A DNA stretch of 64,000 nt from JAHRVQ01 sp047616645 (GCA_047616645.1 JBLHIH010000001.1:1-64000); one strand, 5' to 3'; shown: positions 27,115-36,386, counted from the first letter of the stretch. Made by a program: numbers and translations. Notes: generated by a model not told the origin, from the sequence alone.

Positions 27115-28030
27115 ATTTTTCCTGATATCGCTTTAGCACCCATTGTGAGAGTAAGTTGAGCATCAGTGTGATTAAAAATAATAGACCTGCAACAGCGAAT
27201 AAAGTTTTGTATGCAATGCCACCTGCCGGCGTATCTCCTAAACTGATTTGAACGATAAAGGCTGTCATGGTCTGTATGCTCTCCAAGAATGTAAGTGAGA
27301 GATTGGGTGTTGCTCCAGCTGCAAGGGTGACAGCCATTGTTTCTCCTATAGCACGAGATATCGCCAGTAAGAACGAGGCTAATATTCCGGATAAGCCAGC
27401 TGGCACCACTATTTTTGTGGTCACTTCGTAAGAAGTTGCGCCTAGAGCAAAGGCTCCGTCTCGAAGGCTATTAGGAACTGCACGCAAGGCGTTATCACTG
27501 AGTGTCGCGATCATTGGAAGGATCATAATACCGACGACAATAGCGCCGCTTAAGGCATTGAAAACCTGTATCGTTGGGAATACTAACTTGAGTAGTGGGG
27601 TCACAAAGGTTAGAGCAAAGTAACCATACACTACTGTTGGAATACCAGCGAGTAACTCTAATATGGGTTTTACAATTGACCGCATTCTATCGGATGCATA
27701 TTCACTTAAGTAAATAGCGCTTGAGAGTCCTATGGGTATCGCGATTAAGGCAGCGCCGATCGTGATTAACATTGTCCCCCAGACAAGAGGAAGTACACCG
27801 TAGGATGTTGGCTCAAGTAATGGTACCCACCTAGTACCGAGTATGAAATCACTTACAGGTACTTGATCAAAAAATCCAAGAGATTCTTTGCCTAGTATCA
27901 CAATTATTACAAAGGTGGTGAATACTGAAATTAGTGTACAGAATCCCAAACTCGTAATAATTAGGGTTTCACCCCATTTACGATTAGCGGGGGTCGTGAT
28001 GTTATTATTTGTCATTAAGGTAACACCCAT
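27104..28030 (-). CDS. pstC: Phosphate ABC transporter permease PstC
   Basis: 308 residues, six membrane segments with the EAA loop DNALRAVPNSLRDGAFALGA and TSYEVTTKIVVPAGLSGI, and SRAIGETMAVTLAAGA. Forms the phosphate channel with PstA. The first ATG (28030) begins MGVTL; a second ATG five residues later (MTNNN) may be the true start. It begins 4 bases after the pstS stop. Confidence 0.96.
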   Translation of the reverse strand: MGVTLMTNNNITTPANRKWGETLIITSLGFCTLISVFTTFVIIVILGKESLGFFDQVPVSDFILGTRWVPLLEPTSYGVLPLVWGTMLITIGAALIAIPIGLSSAIYLSEYASDRMRSIVKPILELLAGIPTVVYGYFALTFVTPLLKLVFPTIQVFNALSGAIVVGIMILPMIATLSDNALRAVPNSLRDGAFALGATSYEVTTKIVVPAGLSGILASFLLAISRAIGETMAVTLAAGATPNLSLTFLESIQTMTAFIVQISLGDTPAGGIAYKTLFAVAGLLFLITLMLNLLSQWVLKRYQEKYDE

Positions 28031-28034
28031 TATT

Positions 28035-29027
28035 TTACTTGTTTACGAGATCTAAGAGGTTGGGTGCATTAATTGATGCCGGAGAATCTTTAATAGTGTT
28101 GTAAGCGGTTCCTGTTTCTAAAGTTAATATCCGTTTCATCGCACCTTCATACACCTTGTCAGGTAAAGGGATATATCCAACTTCGGAGGCGAGTACACCG
28201 GCATTAGAAAGATAAAACCTTACAAAAGTATTTACTTCAGGGCGCTTCATGGAATTTTTATTAACATAAATAAAGATTGGTCGTGAGAGAGGGGCATAAC
28301 TACCATTGTTTATAGTGAGTGGGCTCGGTTCGATAGGTCCCTTGCCCCCATCAATCGGAACCAGTTTTAATTTGTTCATGTTTGATGCGTAATAAGCGAA
28401 GCCAAAATAGCCTAGTGAACTGACATCTCCAGCAATGCCTTGAACCAAAGTATTATCATCTTCACTAGCGGTATAGTCTGGTCGTGATCTACCAGATTTT
28501 CCGTTTACAGTTTCTGTGAAATAGTCGAAGGTACCGGAATCTGTTCCTGGTCCGTACAAGCGAATTTCTTTTTTTGGCCAGTTAGATCTTACGTCACTCC
28601 AGAATTTTACAGTACTTGCTGGCTTCCAGATCTGGTGTAATTCGGAAACGGTCAGATAATCGACCCAATCATTATTTTTGTTAACTACGACGGATAATCC
28701 GTCATAGGCAATTGGCAATTCTAAGAACGCTACATTGTCTCGAATGGCTGTCGTCAATTCTTGCGCTTTTATGGTTCTGGAAGCATCGTTAATATCAATT
28801 TCGCCGATGAGAAATTTTTTGAATCCTCCTCCGGTTCCAGATACACCCACTGTGACTCTCACGCTAGGCTGTACTGCCAAAAATTCTTCAGCAACAGCCT
28901 CGCTAATTGGAAAAACTGTACTGGAACCATCCAGTGAAACAGTCCCTTTTAAACGTTCAGTAGCGGTACTTGTGTTGGCGACAAAAACCAAGGCAATGAC
29001 TAAAAATATTGTCTTTTTCATATTCAT
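28035..29027 (-). CDS. pstS: Periplasmic phosphate-binding protein PstS
   Basis: 330 residues with a cleavable signal peptide (KKTIFLVIALVFVANTSTA) and the phosphate site DGSSTVFPISEAVAEEF, GTGGGFKKF, INDASR and YGPGTDSGTFDYFTE. It captures phosphate and delivers it to PstCA. Of the several PstS subfamilies this is the long SphX-like/PstS form common in marine bacteria. It follows phoR by 125 bases that carry a putative Pho box. Confidence 0.95.
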   Translation of the reverse strand: MNMKKTIFLVIALVFVANTSTATERLKGTVSLDGSSTVFPISEAVAEEFLAVQPSVRVTVGVSGTGGGFKKFLIGEIDINDASRTIKAQELTTAIRDNVAFLELPIAYDGLSVVVNKNNDWVDYLTVSELHQIWKPASTVKFWSDVRSNWPKKEIRLYGPGTDSGTFDYFTETVNGKSGRSRPDYTASEDDNTLVQGIAGDVSSLGYFGFAYYASNMNKLKLVPIDGGKGPIEPSPLTINNGSYAPLSRPIFIYVNKNSMKRPEVNTFVRFYLSNAGVLASEVGYIPLPDKVYEGAMKRILTLETGTAYNTIKDSPASINAPNLLDLVNK

Positions 29028-29068
29028 ACTCTATGTGAGATAACAAACCGGATTATCCACAGCATTTG

Positions 29069-29094
29069 TTAAAATATGATTAAGGTTGGGTTAA
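29069..29094 (-). promoter_or_regulatory. Candidate Pho box upstream of pstS
   Basis: TTAA occurs at 29069-29072, 29080-29083 and 29091-29094, exactly 11 bases apart, 42-67 bases upstream of the pstS start. PhoB/PhoP-type regulators bind direct repeats with 11-bp period; this is not the E. coli CTGTCAT consensus but resembles the TTAACA-type repeats of PhoP. Read on the pstS strand, a GATAAT at 29057-29052 could be the -10 element. Assignment rests on periodicity and context only. Confidence 0.4.
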
Positions 29095-29152
29095 TTTAGT
29101 TTGGATTAGTTTTAAAAGAGTGATGAAGGAAGAAGATCGAAAAACGAAGGCC

Positions 29153-30964
29153 TTAAGCTAGTGGCATGTGGACAGTAAAAATTGAACCACGGCCAAGCTG
29201 ACTTTCGACGGCAACTGATCCACCATGTTGTTGAGCAATGTTTTTAACAATGGCTAAGCCAAGTCCTGTTCCACCGAGTTCTCGAGATCGTGCTTTGTCT
29301 ACTCTATAGAATCTTTCGAAAACTCTGTTCTGTTCTGATTGAGAAATTCCGATTCCTGTGTCCGATATCTGAAAACTTACGAAGTCTTTTTCACTCATTA
29401 AGGATACGGTTATTTTGCCGTGAGGCGGTGTGTACTTGATTGCATTGTCCATGAGATTGTCAACTAGCTGGCTCAATGCTTGAACGTCTCCTTTAATCTG
29501 CAGTCGCTCGGTAGTGCAATTTTTTTGTATCAAAGCTAAATGTTTGTCTACACAATTTACTAGAGCACCTTCGATAGTACGTTCAACAACTTCAGTGAAA
29601 TTGACAAGTTGAAAATTATCGGCATCCGGATCTGATTCCAAACGAGATAAGCTTAATAAATCGGTAATCAGGCTTGCTAATCGATTACTTTGAATACCAA
29701 TTTTTTGTATGAAGTTTCGCAATGTTTCTATTGGCATCGATTTGTCATCTAAAATAGTTTCTGCCAACCCTTTTATTGCAGTGATGGGTGTTTTAAGTTC
29801 ATGTGATGCATTAGCAACAAAATCGCGACGTATTCTCCTTAATAAATCTAGTTTTGAGATGTCATTTAGAACGATGACGGCACCGTTGAGCTTTTGCTGA
29901 CTATCTAACAAAACGGCAACGTAAATATTTACAACAAGATCTTCTCCCTCAGTTGGTCTTCTCATTTGTGATTCAACAACAGTCCCAGTCTTTAACGCTC
30001 GTTCTAAGGAGATATTTATTTCCTGGATTCTTACTTGCTCCCAAATAGCTTTATTTAAGCTGCTTGCAATTGAGAGTCCGAGCATATCCGCTGCTGCGTT
30101 GTTGATATGAACTATGTTTTGCTCTTCATCTACGCCAACTACACCCTCAACCATACCTGTTAGTATCATCGCAAGACTGTTTCTGTCTTTGGTGATTTCT
30201 TCCATTCTATGGGAGGAGGCGGCGGCCATTCTGTTAAAAGCTTTGGCTAGTTGACCTATCTCGTCATTTTGCTTATGTATAATTCTTTTGTCGTACTCAC
30301 CTCTTGAAATCGCCTCTGCAATTTCGGTTAATTTAATCAAGGGTTGAGTAAAACTCTTTGCAATATAGAACCCGAGGGCCAAGGCAATAAGACTGGCGAA
30401 TAGCCCGCTAAGTACGATTATATTTTGTAATTGCGTTAATTTTTTTTCGATTGTGACACTAGGTAGGGAAACTCGAACATAGCCCAGAAGATTCTCTTGT
30501 TCGATGACTGATTGCGCACGATAAATCATTTCTAATTTCAGTGTATTGCTGAACCTTGCACTAGTACCTGCACCTGTTTGTCTTGCTTGTATAATCTCGG
30601 GTCTTTTACTGTGATTATCCATTATTTCAGGTCGTTCTTGAGAGTCAGCAATTACAACACCGTTTTGACCTATGACGGTTAAGCGACTATCTGTTTTATG
30701 GCCGAGTGTGCTAACGATCTCTTGTAACATTTGATCGGTATTGATTTTTGATAGATTATTCTTTTGGGCGGAGCGCTGATTAGCGAGTACAGGCAGGGCA
30801 ATTTGGGATAAGTATTCAGTACGGGCTTCTAGGTTTTGATTTATCTCTTCAATACCGTTTTCTGCCATTTGCTTGTTTATTAGTACACCGATAATAATGG
30901 TCGTAATAATAATGATAAGGACATAGCCAGCATAGAGGCGCCAAAGTATTTGGGATGTAAACAT
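29153..30964 (-). CDS. phoR: Phosphate regulon sensor histidine kinase PhoR
   Basis: 603 residues, longer than the E. coli protein. Order: membrane segment (LIIIITTIIIGVLI), periplasmic sensor of about 150 residues, second membrane segment (LSGLFASLIALALGFYI), HAMP (AEAISRGEYDKRI), PAS (MVEGVVGVDEEQNIVHINNA), HisKA with phosphate-accepting His in NASHELKTPITAIKG (near 385), and HATPase (NLMDNAIKYTPP, DTGIGIS, GTGLGLAIVK). The large periplasmic domain matches the PhoR type of Bacillus and many marine bacteria. It follows phoB after two bases. Confidence 0.95.
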   Translation of the reverse strand: MFTSQILWRLYAGYVLIIIITTIIIGVLINKQMAENGIEEINQNLEARTEYLSQIALPVLANQRSAQKNNLSKINTDQMLQEIVSTLGHKTDSRLTVIGQNGVVIADSQERPEIMDNHSKRPEIIQARQTGAGTSARFSNTLKLEMIYRAQSVIEQENLLGYVRVSLPSVTIEKKLTQLQNIIVLSGLFASLIALALGFYIAKSFTQPLIKLTEIAEAISRGEYDKRIIHKQNDEIGQLAKAFNRMAAASSHRMEEITKDRNSLAMILTGMVEGVVGVDEEQNIVHINNAAADMLGLSIASSLNKAIWEQVRIQEINISLERALKTGTVVESQMRRPTEGEDLVVNIYVAVLLDSQQKLNGAVIVLNDISKLDLLRRIRRDFVANASHELKTPITAIKGLAETILDDKSMPIETLRNFIQKIGIQSNRLASLITDLLSLSRLESDPDADNFQLVNFTEVVERTIEGALVNCVDKHLALIQKNCTTERLQIKGDVQALSQLVDNLMDNAIKYTPPHGKITVSLMSEKDFVSFQISDTGIGISQSEQNRVFERFYRVDKARSRELGGTGLGLAIVKNIAQQHGGSVAVESQLGRGSIFTVHMPLA

Positions 30965-30966
30965 TT

Positions 30967-31653
30967 TTAGATATTTGCTTCCTTGAAGCGGTACCCCACA
31001 CCGCGTATTGTTTCTATTTGTTCTTCTCCGATTTTTTTCCTGATTGAGCGAATATGGACATCAATATTTCGATCCACCACAATGACATCATTTCCAAGAA
31101 CATCATCTAATATTTGGTCTCTCGAGAATACTTGACCCGGACTGGCTGCAAGTTTGCTTAGTAATCTAAACTCAGTGGCAGTGACTTTTATATCTTGATT
31201 ATCAAAAGTTACTTGGTGTTTTAAGGTGTTAATGTGCAATTCTCCCGCTGTAATGGTGTCCTTGTTATTAATCTTCAGTGGTCCTCGTCGCAATGTAGCC
31301 TTGACTCTAGCGATTAACTCTCGAGGACTGAATGGTTTGGTAATATAGTCATCTGCCCCAAGCCCAAGACCCAAAATAATATCACTTTCTTCACCCTTGG
31401 CAGTGAGCATGATGATAGGTATCGAAGCGGTTCTAGTTTGTTTTTTTAAACGTTGACATATTTCCAAGCCATCGACGCCTGGTAGCATTAGGTCTAATAT
31501 GACCAGAGAGGGTAGTTCATCTTGTATGAGTTTAAGTCCTAATGAACCGTCGAGAGAGGTGAGAACATGATAGTTCTCCCTTTCTAAATTGTATTTTAAT
31601 ATTTCGAGAATATCCGGTTCGTCTTCGACGATGACTATCTTGGGTCCGCTCAT
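30967..31653 (-). CDS. phoB: Phosphate regulon response regulator PhoB
   Basis: 228 residues. The receiver domain has the acidic pocket IVEDEPDI, phosphorylation site LVILDLMLPGVDG (Asp near 55), and KPFSPRELIARV; the C-terminal winged helix ends VDRNIDVHIRSIRKKIG, IETIRGVGYRFKE. It activates phosphate-starvation genes. First gene of the phoBR-pstSCAB-phoU series on this strand. Confidence 0.96.
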   Translation of the reverse strand: MSGPKIVIVEDEPDILEILKYNLERENYHVLTSLDGSLGLKLIQDELPSLVILDLMLPGVDGLEICQRLKKQTRTASIPIIMLTAKGEESDIILGLGLGADDYITKPFSPRELIARVKATLRRGPLKINNKDTITAGELHINTLKHQVTFDNQDIKVTATEFRLLSKLAASPGQVFSRDQILDDVLGNDVIVVDRNIDVHIRSIRKKIGEEQIETIRGVGYRFKEANI

Positions 31654-31741
31654 AAAATTTGGTTTGAAATTTGAGAATCCAAAAGACTAGCACGCGTTTA
31701 TTAAGAAGTGATAAAGATTGTTTGGCTTAGGAATAATAAAC

Positions 31742-32320
31742 TTACCTATTTGCCATCGATTTCGCGCGCTCCAATATCATATCCCAAGGTGGTCGCGCCC
31801 TATAACCTTCTTCCGCAAATTTCTCAACAATTATGCCCTTGTCATCCACTAGGAATATGCCAGGGTAGGGTATGCCATAGGCGCGGTGACCTGGTTCATA
31901 ATCTTTATTCAATATCCCAAACCGAATGACATGTTGGGCATCGACATCTGAAAGGAGGGGGAATTTAATACCTTCCTTTTTCGCGAATTTCACGATGTCG
32001 GCATTCTTATCGTAAGTCATGCTGACGGCCTTAATACCCAATTTTTCAAAATCTTTTTCAAATTTAGACAACTGCACGAGTTGTTTTTGGCAGAATGGTC
32101 ACCAGACAATTGAGCGGTTAAAGAGGAGTAAATATCCCTTCTTACCGCTTAAGGATTGATTGTTCCAGTGTTTGCCATTTTGATCTATGGTATTAATCTC
32201 TGGAACTGTCTGTCCGATAGCAATTTCAGGTGCCCAATCATCTGCGATTACATTAGTTGTCAACAGCAGTGCGATAAGGGGCAACAAAATCTTATAGTTG
32301 TTAAGCTTTATCATCATCAT
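31742..32320 (-). CDS. Probable selenocysteine-containing AhpC/TSA-type (peroxiredoxin-like) protein
   Basis: Reading through one in-frame TGA (32101-32099, codon 74) gives a single 192-residue protein. A signal peptide (KILLPLIALLLTTNVIA) precedes VGQTVPE-like IAIGQTVPEINTIDQNGKHW; the redox site reads RSIVW-U-PFCQKQLVQL, where relatives have W-C-P-[FY]-C, so TGA falls exactly on the first cysteine of CxxC. Downstream the thioredoxin fold is intact (FAKKEGIKFPLLSDVDAQHV, YGIPYPGIFLVDDKG). A SECIS-like hairpin follows the TGA. Likely a periplasmic thiol peroxidase or oxidoreductase. The alternative is a nonsense mutation; the exact position and the hairpin argue against it. Not part of the pho operon, though on the same strand. 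Confidence 0.82.
32068..32084 (-). promoter_or_regulatory. Putative bacterial SECIS element
   Basis: On the coding strand, ACAACU and AGUUGU form a perfect 6-bp stem around a CGUGC loop. The loop begins 21 bases after the UGA and has G as its second base, fitting the bacterial SECIS description (loop 16-37 bases downstream, G in the first two loop positions). SelB would bind here to insert selenocysteine. Folding energy was not computed. Confidence 0.65.
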
Positions 32321-32459
32321 TCGGTTTTTATCCTATTAAAGAAAGAATGCACTAGGAAGACCATCGTCATTTGCAGTTAATTACATCCAATTAGCGTATA
32401 TTTCTGATCTTGGCTGTATCCTAGTCTAAACAAAAATTAACAAGTGAATATCGATCAGG

Positions 32460-32939
32460 GTGTTACAACTCCAAATAGTACCATTAACTAAAGTGCATGC
32501 TCTAGATATCTTCCGGTGGCGCTACCCTGTGCCCTATGATTTTTATGATCCACCAGATTCTGTGGACCCAGCACTTTTTCTTGACCCAGATGTTCAATTC
32601 CATAGCCTCTTGGATTCAAATTTAGCCTTTATTGGTTTTTGTTCCTTTGGCCCTGATGGCCAGGTAAGCGGGGGTGATTATTCTGTGCCAGCGCTAGACA
32701 TAGGACTTGGAATGAAACCATCGCTGACAGGACAGGGTCATGGCGATGCGTTTTTTAAGGTTATTCTGAATTTCGCGATTAAAAGCTATGAATGTGACTT
32801 AATCAGATTAACCGTGGCGGATTTTAATCAGAGAGCAATGATTTTGTATAAAAAAGTCGGATTTAAAGAACGACAAAACTTTATCAACCCGAATAACGCG
32901 ATGCCCTATACAGTTCTGACGCTTAATATCCGGTCATAG
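32460..32939 (+). CDS. GNAT family N-acetyltransferase
   Basis: 159 residues, GTG start. The acetyl-CoA loop is the degenerate LTGQGHGDAFFK, followed by IRLTVADFNQRAMILYKKVGFKE, the classic GNAT motif A/B region. The N-terminal half, with YPVPYDFYDPPD, is found in a group of small acetyltransferases of unknown substrate. No operon partner. Confidence 0.88.
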   Translation: MLQLQIVPLTKVHALDIFRWRYPVPYDFYDPPDSVDPALFLDPDVQFHSLLDSNLAFIGFCSFGPDGQVSGGDYSVPALDIGLGMKPSLTGQGHGDAFFKVILNFAIKSYECDLIRLTVADFNQRAMILYKKVGFKERQNFINPNNAMPYTVLTLNIRS

Positions 32940-33024
32940 TCGCCAATTGGACTTGTTTGAAGGACGTAATATGGCTAATCTGACACTTCACCTTCAATTT
33001 ACTTTCAATTAAGGGTAGCTAGAA

Positions 33025-33852
33025 TTGTCTGACTTCATCGACAAAGTAGTCGTGGTTACGGGCGCAGGCCGGGGTTTGGGGCGATCCCATGCTATTGAAT
33101 TTGCTAAAAGAGGAGCAAAGGTTGTCGTTAATGACCTCGGCGGCGCTGTTGATGGTACGGGATCAGGTAATACCGCGCAAGCTGTGGTTGACGAGATTAT
33201 CCAACTGGGTGGTAAGGCGATTGCCAATACCGATTCTGTGGCAGAAGTAGAAGGTGCTCAAAAAATTATTGATTCCGCAGTCAGTCATTACGGTACTGTT
33301 GATATTTTGGTCAATAATGCAGGAATCTTGCGAGATAAGACCTTCCTAAATATATCTAAAGAAAACTTTAAAGCTGTACTTGATGTCCATCTAATGGGTG
33401 CTGTCTATGTTACGAGTGCAGCATGGCCAGTGATGGCCAAAAAAGGATATGGCAGAATTGTCTTCACCAGCTCTGAATCAGGCATATTCGGTAACTTTGG
33501 ACAATCAAACTACGCTACTGCAAAGATGGGGCTTGTCGGGTTAATGAATGTACTGAAATTAGAAGGGGCACGCAAAGGTATATTCACAAACTGCCTAGCC
33601 CCTGGCGCAAGAACACGAATGACTGAATCATTACCGGATCAAAATAATGGCGTTCCAGAACAGGTGAGTCCTGCCGTATTGTATTTGTGCTCTGAGGACG
33701 CTCCTAATGGCATCATTCTTCAGGCTTCTGGTGGACGTTTTTCTATTCTAAAAATGTGCCATGGCGAAAGTGTCGACCTAGGTGAATTTGTTGATTATGA
33801 AACCTTTGTTCAACATGCAGATCAAATAATCTCTTCGGATATGATTAGTTAG
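33025..33852 (+). CDS. Short-chain dehydrogenase/reductase, hydroxyacyl-CoA dehydrogenase-like
   Basis: 275 residues, apparently starting at TTG. NAD-binding VTGAGRGLGRSHAIEF, then VVNDLGG, NNAGILRD, catalytic Ser in VFTSSESG and YxxxK in SNYATAKMGLVGLM. The GRSHA and NDLGG segments are those of the SDR domain of multifunctional enzyme 2, which oxidises (3R)-hydroxyacyl-CoA; a fatty acid or steroid side-chain substrate is plausible. Its 3' end overlaps the convergent DUF2059 gene by 8 bases. Confidence 0.87.
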   Translation: MSDFIDKVVVVTGAGRGLGRSHAIEFAKRGAKVVVNDLGGAVDGTGSGNTAQAVVDEIIQLGGKAIANTDSVAEVEGAQKIIDSAVSHYGTVDILVNNAGILRDKTFLNISKENFKAVLDVHLMGAVYVTSAAWPVMAKKGYGRIVFTSSESGIFGNFGQSNYATAKMGLVGLMNVLKLEGARKGIFTNCLAPGARTRMTESLPDQNNGVPEQVSPAVLYLCSEDAPNGIILQASGGRFSILKMCHGESVDLGEFVDYETFVQHADQIISSDMIS

Positions 33853-34378
33853 TTCGAATATCTATGCCGTCCTGACTAAACCTCTTTAGTACCTCTATCG
33901 AAATATTAGGGCCGATCTCTTGGGACCAAATGTGCGCCGCAGCCATACTTTCTTGCATGAGCTGAGGCATAATTGCATTGGCTTTTTTCCCCACTGGTGA
34001 ACGATTAAATTCAATCAGGTCTTGTAATTCACTTAGCGTGAAGTGCTTGGTGTAAAGAGGATAGATTTCCTTTTGAAGCGCGTCATTCGAAAACGATTCT
34101 GTGACTATTCTTCCTACTTCTTCGTTAACAATGTCAATTGCTCTTTGAGAAAGCTTTGGGTTTGCAATTCTGAGTACCGAGATCAGTTGCTGAGAAAATA
34201 CAGCAGTAAATTGCTGGCTATTTGCCTCAGCTCCAGTGCTCGCCAATAGTTCTTGAACCGCCTTTAACTTTGCAGGGCCCAAAGCTACAGGTAGAGTGCT
34301 AATTTCCTCTGCATTTAATGCGAGGGAAAGTGCACTTAAATATACGGCAATTACTAATTTCGTGAGCTGACGAATCAA
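33845..34378 (-). CDS. DUF2059 family exported protein
   Basis: 177 residues with an N-terminal signal peptide (LVIAVYLSALSLALNA) and the helical DUF2059 domain near the end: YPLYTKHFTLSELQDLIEFN then RSPVGKKANAIMPQLMQES. These are periplasmic proteins of unknown function. Stands alone between the SDR and the mraY-like gene. Confidence 0.85.
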   Translation of the reverse strand: MIRQLTKLVIAVYLSALSLALNAEEISTLPVALGPAKLKAVQELLASTGAEANSQQFTAVFSQQLISVLRIANPKLSQRAIDIVNEEVGRIVTESFSNDALQKEIYPLYTKHFTLSELQDLIEFNRSPVGKKANAIMPQLMQESMAAAHIWSQEIGPNISIEVLKRFSQDGIDIRTN

Positions 34379-34460
34379 TTACTGCTCCCTATCTCAAAAT
34401 CTTATTCTTTAGTGGGTACCCAATTAAGTGTAGACCTTCTAGCACTTTAACATCACTTGA

Positions 34461-35510
34461 TTATCTAATTTTGAGCAATAAAACCAACAAAATGGGTGTG
34501 CCGACGGCTTGCAAGAGCATAAATCGAACAAGAACCTGTGTATTAGACCATCCCATATTGTGTCGAACATGATCATGCAGCGGATAACGTATTTGTCGAA
34601 ATATCCCAATTTTAAAAAACCTTAATAAAGCCACTTTAATCATGCCGGTTGCACCATTAACCAAGACGACGAAGGCAACAACAAGAATAAGAAATGGATT
34701 GCCAGAAGCCAAGACAAGAATACCGAGTAACAAACCAATAGGCCGTGAACCAGCATCACCCATTAAGACTGCTGAAGGATAACTGTTATGCCATAGATAA
34801 CCTGTTAAACATCCAACCATCACAAAAGCCATTATTGCCCAATCAGCACCCTGTTCGTAATGAGGGACGAGTAAATAACTTGAAATTGCGATGTGGCCGA
34901 CGATGACATACAGAATGCCACCAAGAAATAACATCGCCATTCCAGAGAGGCTGGCCGATAGGCCGTCTACGCCATCGGTACAATTGGTTGCGTTAATTGA
35001 AACCCAAATCAAACCTGTAGCGCCTAGTATAAATAACGCTGGAGGGAGGATAAATGGATCTTTAAATAGGGGTAACCAGATGACATAAGGCTGCATTTGA
35101 CAAATTATGACGGAGGCAAGAATGGCAAGGATTAAGTCCATAGCACCTAGCCTATATTCACTCCATCCACCTATCGCTCTATCGTCTAGATAACCGACCA
35201 GCATCGCCGCAAGTACACAGAATAAAATTTCGACGAAGATCAAATTGAAGGGGACAAGCAACAAGCTGACGACTGCAAAAATTGGAATAAACAAAACCCC
35301 CGCACTCACTGGCTTACCGATACTCTTTTCAGCATCGACAGCGAATTCACGTCCTTTGTCAGTTGGTAATATATGCCAATATTTTGGTAGCAGCCACCAA
35401 GTTAATCCAGCCCCAAGTGCCGTACCTAGTCCGCATAAGAAGATATAAGATGTAAATAATCTAAACGGGCCCGCTACATCAGCAAAGTGTTGGCCCAAAT
35501 AATATAACAA
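34461..35510 (-). CDS. MraY-like phospho-sugar transferase (orphan paralogue)
   Basis: 349 residues, about ten membrane segments. Active-site motifs of the MraY/WecA polyprenyl-phosphate transferases are present: YLDDRAIG (the DD pair), NATNCTDGVDGLSA, MGDAGSRPIGLLLG, and YPLHDHVRHNMGW where MraY has PLHHH or PIHHH. The conserved Lys/Arg after the DD pair and the middle His of the HHH triad are changed. MraY makes lipid I from UDP-MurNAc-pentapeptide, but here no cell-wall (dcw) genes are near, so this is a second or specialised enzyme. The substrate is unknown. Confidence 0.8.
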   Translation of the reverse strand: MLYYLGQHFADVAGPFRLFTSYIFLCGLGTALGAGLTWWLLPKYWHILPTDKGREFAVDAEKSIGKPVSAGVLFIPIFAVVSLLLVPFNLIFVEILFCVLAAMLVGYLDDRAIGGWSEYRLGAMDLILAILASVIICQMQPYVIWLPLFKDPFILPPALFILGATGLIWVSINATNCTDGVDGLSASLSGMAMLFLGGILYVIVGHIAISSYLLVPHYEQGADWAIMAFVMVGCLTGYLWHNSYPSAVLMGDAGSRPIGLLLGILVLASGNPFLILVVAFVVLVNGATGMIKVALLRFFKIGIFRQIRYPLHDHVRHNMGWSNTQVLVRFMLLQAVGTPILLVLLLKIR

Positions 35511-35598
35511 GATTTACCCTTTTAGATTTGTCGATATTACGGGGGAGTATAAAGCCTAATTCAGTGGAAAGAATGAATGACAAATGAATATTTGGGTT

Positions 35599-36384
35599 TT
35601 ATTCGATAAAAATGAATTTCTCAGCATCCATCCAAGCAGGAAAAGTGCGTCGGTAGTCAATGAGTGGCGTTTTCCTAAGCGTTAATGTTTGAATACTCGA
35701 CTGGCTCTCGAGATTCAAAAGGCAATTTCCGTCATAGTCAAAGATACAAGAGTCTCCCGAATATTCAATTTCATTCCCATCAATACCAAGACGATTTAGG
35801 CCAATAACATAAGATTGGTTTTCGATAGCGCGGGCTTGCAGCAAACTTAACCAATGTTCTCTGCGTTTTTTGGGCCAATTGGCGACGTAGATTAAAAGAT
35901 CGTAAGTGCCGGAATTTCGACTCCATACGGGGAACCTTAAGTCATAACAAATTTGGGGACGAATACGAAAGCCCTTCAAAGAAATCGTGATCTTTGAATT
36001 GCCGGCTTGATAGAACTGATGTTCATTAGACATTCTAAACAGATGTTTTTTGTCGTAATGCCGCAGTTCACCATTTGCCGCGACAAAAACAAATCGATTA
36101 TAGAACGCCTGCTGTTCTTTAATTATCAGGCTGCCGCATAGTGCCGCTTGGTATTTTTCAGCCTGACTTTTCATCCATTGAATTGTGGGTCCTTCCATTG
36201 TCTCTGCCAGGGACTTTGAGTCCATGGAGAACCCTGTGCTGAACATCTCAGGCAAAATGACTAAATCAGTTTCGGGAATATCCTTAAAAAGATCTGAGAA
36301 CACATTTCGGTTGGCGGCACTGTCTTCCCATTTCAGATTATGTTGAACTAAGCTGACCGTGAGTTTTTCTTCACTTGAATTCAT
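35599..36384 (-). CDS. Nitrilase-family omega-amidase (YafV-like)
   Basis: About 261 residues, using the ATG at 36384 that lies two bases after the aminotransferase stop; an ATG at 36411 would overlap it by 25 bases. Catalytic triad Glu in LVILPEMFSTGFSM, Lys in HYDKKHLFRM and Cys in FRIRPQICYDLRFPVW. Omega-amidases hydrolyse alpha-ketoglutaramate and alpha-ketosuccinamate, the products of glutamine and asparagine transaminases. The partner gene upstream is such a transaminase, so the two form the glutaminase II pathway. Confidence 0.9.
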   Translation of the reverse strand: MNSSEEKLTVSLVQHNLKWEDSAANRNVFSDLFKDIPETDLVILPEMFSTGFSMDSKSLAETMEGPTIQWMKSQAEKYQAALCGSLIIKEQQAFYNRFVFVAANGELRHYDKKHLFRMSNEHQFYQAGNSKITISLKGFRIRPQICYDLRFPVWSRNSGTYDLLIYVANWPKKRREHWLSLLQARAIENQSYVIGLNRLGIDGNEIEYSGDSCIFDYDGNCLLNLESQSSIQTLTLRKTPLIDYRRTFPAWMDAEKFIFIE

Positions 36385-36386
36385 GA

